5,622 nt of DNA from Coleofasciculus sp. S288 (GCA_020216575.1 JAIUYC010000346.1:1-5622); one strand, 5' to 3'; numbered from the stretch's first letter, positions 1 through 5,513 are shown. Numbers and translations are program-made. The notes: generated by a model not told the origin, from the letters alone.

Positions 1-693
1 CACACAGAAAACTCCCTCACTTGCCAGTTGGATCATATCTTCGCTTTCCGGAAAAATTCCGGCTACTGGGGCGCTATAGGCTTCTTCTACTTTCTGCCGT
101 AAAGCATCAAAATTCATGCTGTGCAACGCCTTATTGATGGCTAGCAGCATCTTGCGGACATTCAACTGTCGGGCAACATCAATCGTAACCGCTGTTCCTT
201 GATAATCCTGTTTGTCGGGACGCAGAATCAGAATGAGAACGTGCGAAATGGCAATCGTCAGAAACGTTTCTTTTGAAAGCCCTGGATGGGTATCAATAAA
301 TAGATAGTCAAGTTGCAGACTCTTGACCAACTTGCGAAATCCATCGTTGAGGAGCTTAACGTCATATCCCTCTTTTAAAATTCGGGCTATATCGTCTGCT
401 TTAACGCTCGAGGGAACCAGAAAGAGCTTGCCCTTGCCATCGAGTCCAATGTTTCTGCTGACATCGTAGGCGACATCTTCAATAGAACTTTCGCTCCAAA
501 GATAATTATTGAGGGTTTTCCCCGTGTCTTCTGGGTCTAGACAAAACAGATTGTGAATTCCAGGGGAGGGAACATCAGTATCAACCACACCAACGCGATT
601 GCCTTGCAGCGCAATCGATGTGGCGAGGTTTGCAGTAAAGTTTGATTTACCTGTCCCACCTCGGTAGGAGTGAATTGAAACAACTTTAGGCAT
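1..693 (-). CDS. MinD/ParA-family P-loop ATPase, C-terminus cut off by the window edge
   Basis: This frame starts at ATG 693-691 and stays open to the left edge, giving 231 residues. Residues 9-17 read SYRGGTGKS, a deviant Walker A loop; VVDTDVPSPG (36-45) is the switch I/A' region; and LDYLFIDTHPG (128-138) is Walker B. LRPDKQDYQGT (157-167) matches the segment after Walker B in MinD/ParA proteins. These ATPases usually dimerise on ATP and position a partner on the nucleoid or membrane, so a role in positioning or partition is inferred; no partner is visible here. The usual signature lysine of xKGGxxK(T/S) is replaced by Arg11, while the P-loop Lys16 is kept. A weak GGAA ribosome binding site lies 8 nt before the ATG. 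The gene follows leuA by 677 bp, beyond a terminator, so it probably has its own promoter, though I could not identify one. The family call is firm; the specific function is unknown. Confidence 0.9.
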   Translation of the reverse strand, partial: MPKVVSIHSYRGGTGKSNFTANLATSIALQGNRVGVVDTDVPSPGIHNLFCLDPEDTGKTLNNYLWSESSIEDVAYDVSRNIGLDGKGKLFLVPSSVKADDIARILKEGYDVKLLNDGFRKLVKSLQLDYLFIDTHPGLSKETFLTIAISHVLILILRPDKQDYQGTAVTIDVARQLNVRKMLLAINKALHSMNFDALRQKVEEAYSAPVAGIFPESEDMIQLASEGVFCV

Positions 694-940
694 TGATGTA
701 ATTCCAATATTGATTTCGAGTCGGGGAGGAATCGAATCGCAAAGCGAATAAGGGGCTTCAGGCGCTTGCTATGGCAAACTACAACAATCTTGAGGTGTTG
801 CGTGTAAAAACACTACTTTGTTTTATAAAACGCTCATTTTTAGATAGAAACTGTTCCATTTTTCGGAAACATTAGCTTACAAAAAGTATCAGGGTTTAAA
901 GTTTTAAAATTACACTTTGTACCAAGGTTGACAGCTAGGT

Positions 941-952
941 TGAAACGTTTCA
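941..952. promoter_or_regulatory. 12-bp palindrome inside a plus-strand promoter-like sequence
   Basis: TGAAACGTTTCA is a perfect 12-bp palindrome. On the plus strand it overlaps the spacer of a promoter-like pair, TTGACA (928-933), 17-bp spacer, CATAGA (951-956). This is the layout expected of an operator for a dimeric repressor. No gene lies downstream on the plus strand, and the minus-strand MinD-like gene starts about 250 bp away. The -10 match is poor, so this is a weak candidate. Confidence 0.25.
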
Positions 953-1100
953 TAGAAGTTAACAATACCACACAAGACCGTTAGCTACAAGCCTTTGCCC
1001 AGAACGATACAAGCACTGCCAAGCCTCTCTAAAGGTCAGCGAAAAATTCTTGCTGACTTGAGAAAATCGAGTTTATTCACAACGCTCAGCAATGCTCTAT

Positions 1101-1136
1101 CCTACTTTTCCTACTTTTCCTACCTCTCCTAATCTG
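1101..1136. repeat. 9-bp tandem repeat, about four units
   Basis: The units are CCTACTTTT (1101-1109), CCTACTTTT (1110-1118), CCTACCTCT (1119-1127) and a degenerate CCTAATCTG (1128-1136). The tract is pyrimidine-rich on the plus strand and purine-rich on the minus strand. It lies in non-coding DNA downstream of the leuA terminator. Short tandem repeats of this kind are common between genes in filamentous cyanobacteria; no function is apparent. Confidence 0.75.
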
Positions 1137-1176
1137 CATTAGGTGTATCAATTTCTGTATTAGGTATATCAATTTT
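1135..1176. repeat. 21-bp tandem duplication, two units
   Basis: Two adjoining 21-bp units, 1135-1155 and 1156-1176, share the core (C/T)ATTAGGT(G/A)TATCAATTT and agree at 18 of 21 positions. They follow directly on the 9-bp repeats. Each unit is a whole number of codons, and the array therefore shows as a repeated peptide in the minus-strand frame here, but I regard that frame as spurious. Confidence 0.75.
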
Positions 1177-1250
1177 CGAGATTGCGTTGAAAGCTGGAGT
1201 GTCACGAGACTTATGTTAACGCCAGACATTGGCAAAGTTTGGGCGATCGC

Positions 1251-1317
1251 AAAAAAAAAGAGCCACTCCTGATAAAATCTGGGCAAGAATGCCAATTCCT
1301 TCCCAAAAAGTGACTCT
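1251..1317 (-). terminator. Rho-independent terminator of leuA with an unusually long loop
   Basis: Read on the minus strand, AGAGTCACT (1317-1309) pairs with AGTGGCTCT (1267-1259) over nine positions with one G-U pair, and an uninterrupted T run continues to 1251. The 41-nt loop holds a small inner hairpin, GGCA-TTCT-TGCC. The hairpin starts 54 bp after the leuA stop codon in the right orientation, so it is well placed to end the leuA transcript. The loop is longer than in a textbook terminator. An imperfect inverted repeat of this form could also be the remnant of a small mobile element. Confidence 0.7.
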
Positions 1318-1334
1318 ATGCTGAAACGCATTAT

Positions 1335-1352
1335 CGTCTTGCTAAGAAGACG
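1335..1352 (-). other. stem-loop just after the leuA stop codon
   Basis: CGTCTT and AAGACG form a perfect 6-bp stem around a 6-nt loop, beginning 19 bp past the leuA stop. No T run follows, so it is not a terminator on its own. It may protect the transcript's 3' end or act together with the terminator just downstream. Confidence 0.5.
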
Positions 1353-1370
1353 GCCTACAAACGCTTCTGG

Positions 1371-3125
1371 TTAGAAAGCGGTTGATGCAGCTTTGGCTGG
1401 GTTAAAGCCTCTTAACACCCCTTCTTGAGTGCTGACATCAACTCGCTGCAATGCTCGATTGATAGCACTCAGTACCGCTAGCAGCGAAGCCGTCACAATG
1501 TTCGAGTGAATGCTGACTCCGTGCAAGGAACCTTGAAGGAAGTCAGCCGCAATCTCGACGTAAGCGATCGCTAAAGCATCGTTGCCCTGAGTCAGCGATC
1601 GCTCCTCGTAATGGTGAACCCGGATACCAAGGTCAAGTGCGTTGAGAAACGCATCGATTGGTCCATTCCCACATCCGCTAATTGCGATAGTGCGGCGAGG
1701 CGTAACAGCATCCTTTGTCTTCTCATTCAATTGCAACATCGCCGAGATAGCCTGTTCTTCTGGGTTCTTGCTTTCCTCAAAAAGATGATGGGAAATGTAC
1801 ATAAATGGTGAATGAATCTGTAAATACTCCTGACTGAATAGCTGCCAGAGGTCTTCAGAATTCATTTCCTTGCCGCTTGCATCCATCGCATTCTGTACCA
1901 CCTGACTAAACTCCATCTGCAAGCGTCGCGGCAACACCAAGTCATAGTCCCGTTCGAGCAAGAACGCCATGCCACCCTTGCCAGACTGACTGTTAACGCG
2001 GATAACCGACTCATAGGTGCGACCCAAATCGGCGGGATCGATTGGCAAGTAGGGGACTTCCCAGATTGCATCCGGTTTGTGTACGGCAAAGCCTTTCTTA
2101 ATTGCGTCTTGGTGTGAACCAGAAAAGGCGGTGAATACCAAATCGCCTACGTAAGGGTGGCGGGGATGGATTGGCAGTTGGTTACAATCCTCTACCGTTC
2201 TTGCTACTTCATTAATGTTGGAAAAATCAAGCCCTGGATGGATGCCTTGGGTGTAAAGATTCAGTGCCAGTGTAACCAAATCGACATTGCCAGTGCGTTC
2301 GCCATTTCCAAACAAGCAACCTTCAACGCGATCGGCGCCTGCCATTTGGGCGAGTTCTGCTGCGGCTGTTGCACAACCGCGATCGTTGTGAGGGTGGACG
2401 CTCAAAATTACGCTATCCCGTCGCACCAAGTTGCGATGCATCCACTCGACTTGGTCAGCAAACACATTTGGCGTCGCCACTTCCACCGTAGCTGGCAAAT
2501 TAATAATCGCTTTGCGCTGCGGTGTCGGTTGCCAGACATAAAGAACGGCATCGCAAATTTCTTTAGCAAAGTCGAGTTCCGTTGCCGTGAACGTTTCGGG
2601 TGAGTACTGAAAGCGCCACTCAGTATTTGGCTGTTCCGCTGCCAGTTCGGTGAAAAGTTTTGCCGCCGATACGGCTAACTTAACGGTTCCAATTCGATCT
2701 AAGCCGAACACCGTGCGCCGAAATACGGGGGACGTGGCGTTGTACAAATGTACAATCGCTTGTTTTGCGCCTCGTAGTGACTCAAACGTGCGGCGAATCA
2801 GGTCTTCCCGTGCTTGAGTTAATACCTGAATGGTTACATCGTCTGGGATTAGATTAGTCTCAATTAGGTAACGAACAAAGTCGAAGTCAACCTGTGAAGC
2901 GGAGGGGAATGCAACTTCGATTTCCTTAAAACCCATACTCACAAGCAAATTGAAGAGGCGTAGCTTGCTCGTACCGTTCATGGGTTCAATCAGGGCTTGG
3001 TTGCCGTCTCGGAGATCAGTACTCAACCAGATAGGCGGATGGGTGATGGTTTTGGACGGCCAAGTCCGGTCAGACAACTGGACAGGGGTGAACGGACGGT
3101 ATTTTGTGGCGGGATTGTTCAACAC
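1371..3125 (-). CDS. leuA: 2-isopropylmalate synthase, type II (LeuA)
   Basis: This enzyme condenses acetyl-CoA with 2-oxoisovalerate to give 2-isopropylmalate, the committed step of leucine synthesis, in the cytoplasm. The 584 residues hold a TIM-barrel catalytic domain with DLRDGNQ (37-43), HPHND (244-248) and GNGERTGN (273-280). By spacing, Asp40, His244 and His246 match the zinc ligands Asp81, His285 and His287 of Mycobacterium tuberculosis LeuA, and Glu177 and His338 match its Glu218 and His379. The C-terminal part (about 478-565) contains GCGNGPIDA (484-492), typical of the regulatory domain that binds leucine for feedback inhibition. The start is GTG 3125-3123: an in-frame TAG lies five codons upstream (3140-3138), and AGGAG sits 9 nt before it. 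Two leucine-rich leader frames precede it and a terminator follows. A specialised relative acting on another 2-oxo acid is possible, but the intact regulatory domain and Leu-rich leaders favour leucine synthesis. Confidence 0.95.
   Translation of the reverse strand: MLNNPATKYRPFTPVQLSDRTWPSKTITHPPIWLSTDLRDGNQALIEPMNGTSKLRLFNLLVSMGFKEIEVAFPSASQVDFDFVRYLIETNLIPDDVTIQVLTQAREDLIRRTFESLRGAKQAIVHLYNATSPVFRRTVFGLDRIGTVKLAVSAAKLFTELAAEQPNTEWRFQYSPETFTATELDFAKEICDAVLYVWQPTPQRKAIINLPATVEVATPNVFADQVEWMHRNLVRRDSVILSVHPHNDRGCATAAAELAQMAGADRVEGCLFGNGERTGNVDLVTLALNLYTQGIHPGLDFSNINEVARTVEDCNQLPIHPRHPYVGDLVFTAFSGSHQDAIKKGFAVHKPDAIWEVPYLPIDPADLGRTYESVIRVNSQSGKGGMAFLLERDYDLVLPRRLQMEFSQVVQNAMDASGKEMNSEDLWQLFSQEYLQIHSPFMYISHHLFEESKNPEEQAISAMLQLNEKTKDAVTPRRTIAISGCGNGPIDAFLNALDLGIRVHHYEERSLTQGNDALAIAYVEIAADFLQGSLHGVSIHSNIVTASLLAVLSAINRALQRVDVSTQEGVLRGFNPAKAASTAF
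1564..1602. repeat. two HIP1 octamers inside leuA (five in the window)
   Basis: GCGATCGC occurs at 1564-1571 and 1595-1602, both within the leuA regulatory-domain region, and also at 1243-1250, 4680-4687 and 5214-5221. HIP1 is strongly over-represented in many cyanobacterial genomes. Five copies in 5.6 kb are the main support for assigning the source to a cyanobacterium. Confidence 0.9.
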
Positions 3126-3262
3126 GATCGCTTGCTCCTATGTTTTCTTTCATAACGGGTTGTCCTTGTGGCGAAAACAGGGCTATCAGGTTGCCACGAA
3201 GCCATAACCTGACAACCCACAGGCAGTCGAAGTAACGCAAGCAGATTAAGAAGCAGTTCCAT
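3119..3262 (-). CDS. leucine-rich leader peptide overlapping the leuA start (uORF2)
   Basis: A 47-codon frame begins at ATG 3262-3260 with GGAGG (3272-3268) 5 nt upstream, the best ribosome binding site in the window. Its N-terminus reads [14 protein letters not shown], with eight Leu among residues 3-13, coded by CTG, CTT, CTT, CTG, CTT, TTA, CTT and CTG. The rest ([10 protein letters not shown]..., ending KRSC) resembles no domain I know. The TGA stop (3121-3119) overlaps the start of leuA: the stop's first base is the fifth base of the leuA frame, so the two frames overlap in different registers. A run of codons for the end product directly before the first enzyme gene is the hallmark of an attenuation leader, and the overlap suggests translational coupling. 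I infer that ribosome speed through the Leu codons, set by charged tRNA-Leu, controls leuA expression. A small hydrophobic protein is the alternative. Confidence 0.7.
   Translation of the reverse strand: MELLLNLLALLRLPVGCQVMASWQPDSPVFATRTTRYERKHRSKRSC
3135..3139 (-). promoter_or_regulatory. ribosome binding site of leuA
   Basis: AGGAG on the minus strand lies 9 nt before the GTG start of leuA. It sits inside the last codons of uORF2 and overlaps the in-frame TAG that rules out a more upstream leuA start. Ribosomes finishing uORF2 would pass directly over it. Confidence 0.8.
3157..3218 (-). promoter_or_regulatory. leuA leader RNA with competing stem-loops
   Basis: In the leuA-sense RNA, GGGUUGUC (3218-3211) can pair with GACAACCC (3164-3157) over 8 perfect base pairs. 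Nearly the same segment, GGUUGUC (3217-3211), can instead pair with GGCAACC (3195-3189) over 7 pairs with one G-U. An inner hairpin, UCAGGUU (3212-3206) with AACCUGA (3192-3186), fits within the long stem but competes with the second option. The shared strand begins 5 nt after the last clustered Leu codon of uORF2, so a ribosome stalled there would cover it. No T run follows, so control of leuA translation or RNA stability is more likely than transcription termination here. Confidence 0.45.
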
Positions 3263-3368
3263 AAGAACCTCCAAAACGATAGTTGGACGCGCATCACCCT
3301 AATCCCAGAAAGCCAGGTCAGAGGAGGCGAGCAAAAGTAGGAAAAAACTTACTGTGAGTCAGAACGAG

Positions 3369-3452
3369 TTACCTGCGCCCGAGGCGCAGCAGCAGCAGAC
3401 CTAGTAGAAGGTCAAAGGATGAATGTAGGGATAGCTGCTTCCTGAAACTCAT
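3369..3452 (-). CDS. distal leucine-rich leader peptide (uORF1)
   Basis: A 27-codon frame runs from ATG 3452-3450 to TAA 3371-3369. It begins MSFRKQLSLHSSFD and continues LLLGLLLLRLGRR, giving 10 Leu in 27 residues, eight of them within residues 15-24. An in-frame ATG six codons upstream (3470-3468) would make it 33 residues and lies almost at the predicted transcription start. Neither ATG has a clear ribosome binding site, which is not rare in cyanobacteria. A 7-bp hairpin covers codons 22-27, where a ribosome paused on the Leu codons would block it. Part of the Leu run comes from a CTG trinucleotide repeat, so chance is less excluded than for uORF2. The promoter in front and leuA behind make a leader peptide the best reading. 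Confidence 0.5.
   Translation of the reverse strand: MSFRKQLSLHSSFDLLLGLLLLRLGRR
3373..3389 (-). other. GC-rich hairpin at the end of uORF1
   Basis: CTGCGCC (3379-3373 pairing arm) and GGCGCAG form a perfect 7-bp stem with a 3-nt loop, a very stable structure for RNA. It overlaps codons 22-27 of uORF1, immediately before its stop. A T6 run (3347-3342) lies 25 nt further on, too far for a normal terminator. Within an attenuator it would play the part of the hairpin opened or closed by the translating ribosome. Confidence 0.5.
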
Positions 3453-3474
3453 ATAAGCACCGTAATTCATCCCC

Positions 3475-3504
3475 AGTGTAGTTTTAAAGTGGCCTCCTGG
3501 TCAA
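3475..3504 (-). promoter_or_regulatory. candidate promoter of the leuA leader transcript
   Basis: On the minus strand TTGACC (3504-3499) is followed after 18 bp by TACACT (3480-3475), a good match to sigma-70-type -35 and -10 boxes. Transcription would begin at about 3470-3467. That would give a leader of roughly 345 nt before leuA, containing both Leu-rich frames. The upstream ATG of uORF1 (3470-3468) would then be at or next to the 5' end of the RNA. Confidence 0.55.
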
Positions 3505-3542
3505 GTAACCTACTCCATTTTCCCATTGTCTCTCAAGAAACT

Positions 3543-3567
3543 AGCAGGGGAGGCAGGGGGAGCAGGG
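3543..3567 (+). repeat. G-rich purine tract
   Basis: G runs of 4, 2, 5 and 3 bases are separated by A, GCA or CA, as in AGCAGGGG repeated with variation. The tract lies 29 bp beyond the stop of the NYN-LOTUS gene. On the plus strand it could form a G-quadruplex if a two-G layer is allowed. Tracts of this GGGGAGCA type are common between genes in filamentous cyanobacteria. Transcripts of the flanking genes carry the C-rich strand. Confidence 0.6.
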
Positions 3568-3595
3568 AAAGTTGCCGCAAAAGAAGTTTTTCCAG

Positions 3596-4381
3596 TCAAT
3601 GAACTGACTTTAATTTAATGTGTAATTCTTTAGCCAGTCGATTATTTTCGTGCCGTGTTTCTTTAACCTCAAAGATGCCAATACAACGAATCAATTCACC
3701 GAGTTTTTTGTACCCGTAGTTTCTGGAATCAAAGGACGGAGATAGCTTAGTGAGTTGTGCGCCCACTGGTCCCAAGTTTGCCCAACCATCTTCTCCTGCA
3801 ACTGCCTCGTAGGCATCGTTAAGAAGAGTAACTAACTTTTTGTTATGTTTAGTTGAATTAGTCGAGATAGCTGCTGATGGCTTGCTTCCTTCTGGATAGG
3901 AAACTGAATCGCTGACTAGCTGAGAATCAATATCTTCTAAAATTTCTGTATAAATAAACTTATCACAGGCTACCACAAAAGGTTCGGGTGTTTTCTTCTC
4001 TCCAAAACCATAAACAACCAATCCTGACTCTCTAATTCGACAAGCTAACCTCGTAAAATCACTATCGCTAGAAACAATACAGAATCCATCAAAGTTCTGT
4101 GTATACAGTAAGTCCATTGCATCGATGATTAAAGCACTGTCTGTCGCATTTTTTCCTGAGGTATAGCTGAATTGCTGAATTGGCTGAATTGCAAACTTAT
4201 TTAATTTATCTTTCCAACTGTTGAGATTGGGTTTTGTCCAATCACCATAAATTCGCTTGACATGAGCAGTACCATACTTGGCAACCTCCTTGAGTAAAGG
4301 TTCAATTAAGTTGGCTTTGGCATTATCAGCGTCGATTAAAACAGCAAATCTATTCGCTCTTAACTGCACTTCACTGTTCAT
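3596..4381 (-). CDS. NYN-domain (LabA/DUF88-like) putative ribonuclease with a C-terminal LOTUS/OST-HTH domain
   Basis: The 261 residues form two domains joined by a Ser/Asn-rich linker (about 150-180). The N-terminal NYN domain (about 11-147) is a PIN-like nuclease fold. It shows VLIDADN (14-20), KNATDSALIIDAMDLL (77-92) and VSSDSDFTRL (103-112), so the acidic residues expected to bind metal (Asp17, Asp19, Asp81, Asp106, Asp108) are all present. The C-terminal part (about 181-258), with GWANLGPVGAQL and YGYKKLGELI, matches the OST-HTH/LOTUS RNA-binding domain. This architecture suggests an RNA-cleaving or RNA-binding regulator; LabA, a relative of the first domain, affects circadian output in Synechococcus. 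The substrate cannot be read from the sequence. The ATG start at 4381 has only a weak upstream AAAGG at 11 nt. The HD-GYP-like gene lies 178 bp upstream in the same direction, and the leuA leader follows. Confidence 0.88.
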   Translation of the reverse strand: MNSEVQLRANRFAVLIDADNAKANLIEPLLKEVAKYGTAHVKRIYGDWTKPNLNSWKDKLNKFAIQPIQQFSYTSGKNATDSALIIDAMDLLYTQNFDGFCIVSSDSDFTRLACRIRESGLVVYGFGEKKTPEPFVVACDKFIYTEILEDIDSQLVSDSVSYPEGSKPSAAISTNSTKHNKKLVTLLNDAYEAVAGEDGWANLGPVGAQLTKLSPSFDSRNYGYKKLGELIRCIGIFEVKETRHENNRLAKELHIKLKSVH

Positions 4382-4434
4382 GGCTCACTTCGCCTTTAAA
4401 GCTGAGTCTTGGTTAGTTCCTTCTCACGTTATGA

Positions 4435-4450
4435 TTCCCGCTTCGGGGAA
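4435..4450 (-). other. small stem-loop between the HD-GYP-like and NYN genes
   Basis: TTCCC and GGGAA form a 5-bp stem around a 6-nt loop in the 178-bp gap between the two genes. No T run follows on either strand, so it is not a terminator. It could be a processing or stability element if the two genes share a transcript. No other feature is evident in this gap. Confidence 0.3.
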
Positions 4451-4559
4451 ATTGAGTGCCAATCCTAATCAAGATTCTTCTCAAAAGCGTCTCAAAATCT
4501 ACAGCTTCTATCAATGGGCAAACCCCCTGTCCTTTCCTTCAACCTTCAATGTTCCAACT

Positions 4560-5165
4560 TCACTGACCGCCTCGATAGTAAAGCTCCAGAAACTGGAAGA
4601 ACTTCTCACACAGCGCTGAGTCTCTTGCTCCTGCTTGCATCTCTTTGGTCAGTTCCTCAATCGCTTGCATCCAGTAGGGGCGATCGCTTGGAGAGTCGTT
4701 GCGACCACGATGCAGCCGCTTGCTGATAATCGCATCTGCTATATTCACCAACTGGAAGACTTGAACGATATAGGGAATTTCTTCGCCCTTTAACTGATCT
4801 GGATAGCCCGTACCATTGAGCCGTTCTTGATGCGAACGGACTAGAGGCGCAAACTCTTTCAAAACTGGGAGCTGCTTGCAGATGAGTTCTGAAACTTCTG
4901 GATATTCCCGAATCTTTGTCCATTCCTGCTCGGTTAAAGCTGTGGGTTTGAGCAGAATAGAATCGGGAATGCTAATTTTACCCAAACCGTGACAATAACT
5001 CAAGAAAACTAACTGGCGTATCTGTTCTGGGCTTAATTTCAGCCAGCGTCCGAAGTGCAGGGACATCGTGCGCAGACGATAGCACCGCAACCCAGCTGTA
5101 ATGTTTCGAGCTAGCTGGATTTGTTCAAGAAAATTTAAAATCTCGGCGTCGCCGGGACGAAGCAT
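4560..5165 (-). CDS. degenerate HD-GYP-type protein, probably catalytically inactive
   Basis: The overall HD-GYP pattern is clear. CHGLGKISIPDSILLKPTAL (58-77) matches the hHDIGKIGIPDxIL block; EWTKIREYPEV (81-91) matches EEWxxMxxHPExG; SHQERLNGTGYP (111-122) matches xHHERxDGxGYP; and LVNIADAIISKR (139-150) matches xADxxDAxTSxR. Active family members hydrolyse cyclic di-GMP. Here nearly every metal ligand is changed: the HD aspartate is Gly60, the HPE histidine is Tyr88, HH is His112-Gln113, and the aspartate near 141 is Asn. The usual first histidine, expected near residue 28, is also not evident. GYP itself (120-122) is kept, so the protein may bind nucleotide or a partner without hydrolysis. 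There is no receiver or membrane domain. The start is ATG 5165; an in-frame TAA three codons upstream rules out a longer frame, though a lost N-terminal domain is possible. Confidence 0.85.
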   Translation of the reverse strand: MLRPGDAEILNFLEQIQLARNITAGLRCYRLRTMSLHFGRWLKLSPEQIRQLVFLSYCHGLGKISIPDSILLKPTALTEQEWTKIREYPEVSELICKQLPVLKEFAPLVRSHQERLNGTGYPDQLKGEEIPYIVQVFQLVNIADAIISKRLHRGRNDSPSDRPYWMQAIEELTKEMQAGARDSALCEKFFQFLELYYRGGQ

Positions 5166-5513
5166 TAGACGTTACAGTGACTCTTTGTGTTAATTTTTGC
5201 CTTTTTCGGATTAGCGATCGCCATCAGCCATGCTAACCTTTTCCTCTAAAAACACCATACGTTTCTTTACCCTGGCAACATAGATTGCCTGAACTTAGCT
5301 TCGCAACGCTAACAGCACTGACGAAGTTAATCGCGTACTCGTTAGCCACTCATAAGCTCATTTTGACAGAAAATTCAGAAATAATCTTTCGTGAAAGTGA
5401 AGCAACCGCAAGCAGAGACTAGCTCAGTAGACGTTTTCCACCAGTTACGAGAGCTGGGGAAAGTGTCACCGTTTAGCTTGCTCAGCTCATAGCGAATATG
5501 ACAGGGGAGTTCG
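5166..5513. other. intergenic region between the HflX-like tail and the HD-GYP-like gene
   Basis: No gene can be supported here. One minus-strand frame stays open from about 5528 to 5368 but has no usable ATG, GTG or TTG in a sensible place and matches no family I know. The region holds a HIP1 site (5214-5221) and one arm of the long inverted repeat listed separately. The promoter of the HD-GYP-like gene should lie in this stretch, but I see no clear -35/-10 pair. Confidence 0.55.

Larger units (their letters stand above)
694..1250. other. intergenic region without a convincing gene
   Basis: I see no credible gene between the MinD-like start and the leuA terminator. The stretch at about 780-960 is AT-rich and probably carries the promoter of the MinD-like gene, but no clear -35/-10 pair stands out on the minus strand. 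Two 12-bp perfect palindromes are present: GTTTTATAAAAC (820-831) and TGAAACGTTTCA (941-952). A weak hairpin, GTCAGC/GCTGAC, lies at 1035-1040/1052-1057. Two short tandem repeats occupy 1101-1176 and are listed separately. An 81-codon frame on the minus strand (1086-1331) runs through the leuA terminator and has no recognisable domain, so I do not call it a gene. Confidence 0.6.

Noticed and set aside
1086..1331. Minus-strand 81-codon frame downstream of leuA
   Set aside because: It runs through the leuA terminator and both tandem repeats, shows no ribosome binding site or known domain, and its sequence bias reflects the repeats.
2157..2603. Plus-strand 148-codon frame inside leuA
   Set aside because: It is the antisense of a strongly conserved part of leuA that includes the HPHND zinc site; no motif or start signal supports it.
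3070..3297. Minus-strand 75-codon frame overlapping the leuA start and uORF2
   Set aside because: It lies in another register from both uORF2 and leuA, has a poorer start context than uORF2, and is rich in Trp, Phe and Arg as expected of an out-of-frame reading.
3342..3389. uORF1 hairpin plus T6 run as an intrinsic attenuator terminator
   Set aside because: The T run lies 25 nt from the GC-rich stem and only a very weak stem directly precedes it, so termination there is not supported.
3543..3567. G-rich tract as an RNA target of the adjacent NYN-LOTUS protein
   Set aside because: LOTUS domains are reported to bind G-rich RNA, but the NYN-LOTUS transcript carries the C-rich strand, so the idea fails unless a plus-strand RNA exists.
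4657..4923. Minus-strand 88-codon frame inside the HD-GYP-like gene
   Set aside because: It is an out-of-frame shadow of the HD-GYP-like gene, whose own frame carries the family motifs.
5176..5184. AGTGACTCT shared with the terminator arm at 1309-1317
   Set aside because: Only nine bases match and the flanks differ, so it is most likely a chance repeat rather than a second copy of a mobile element.
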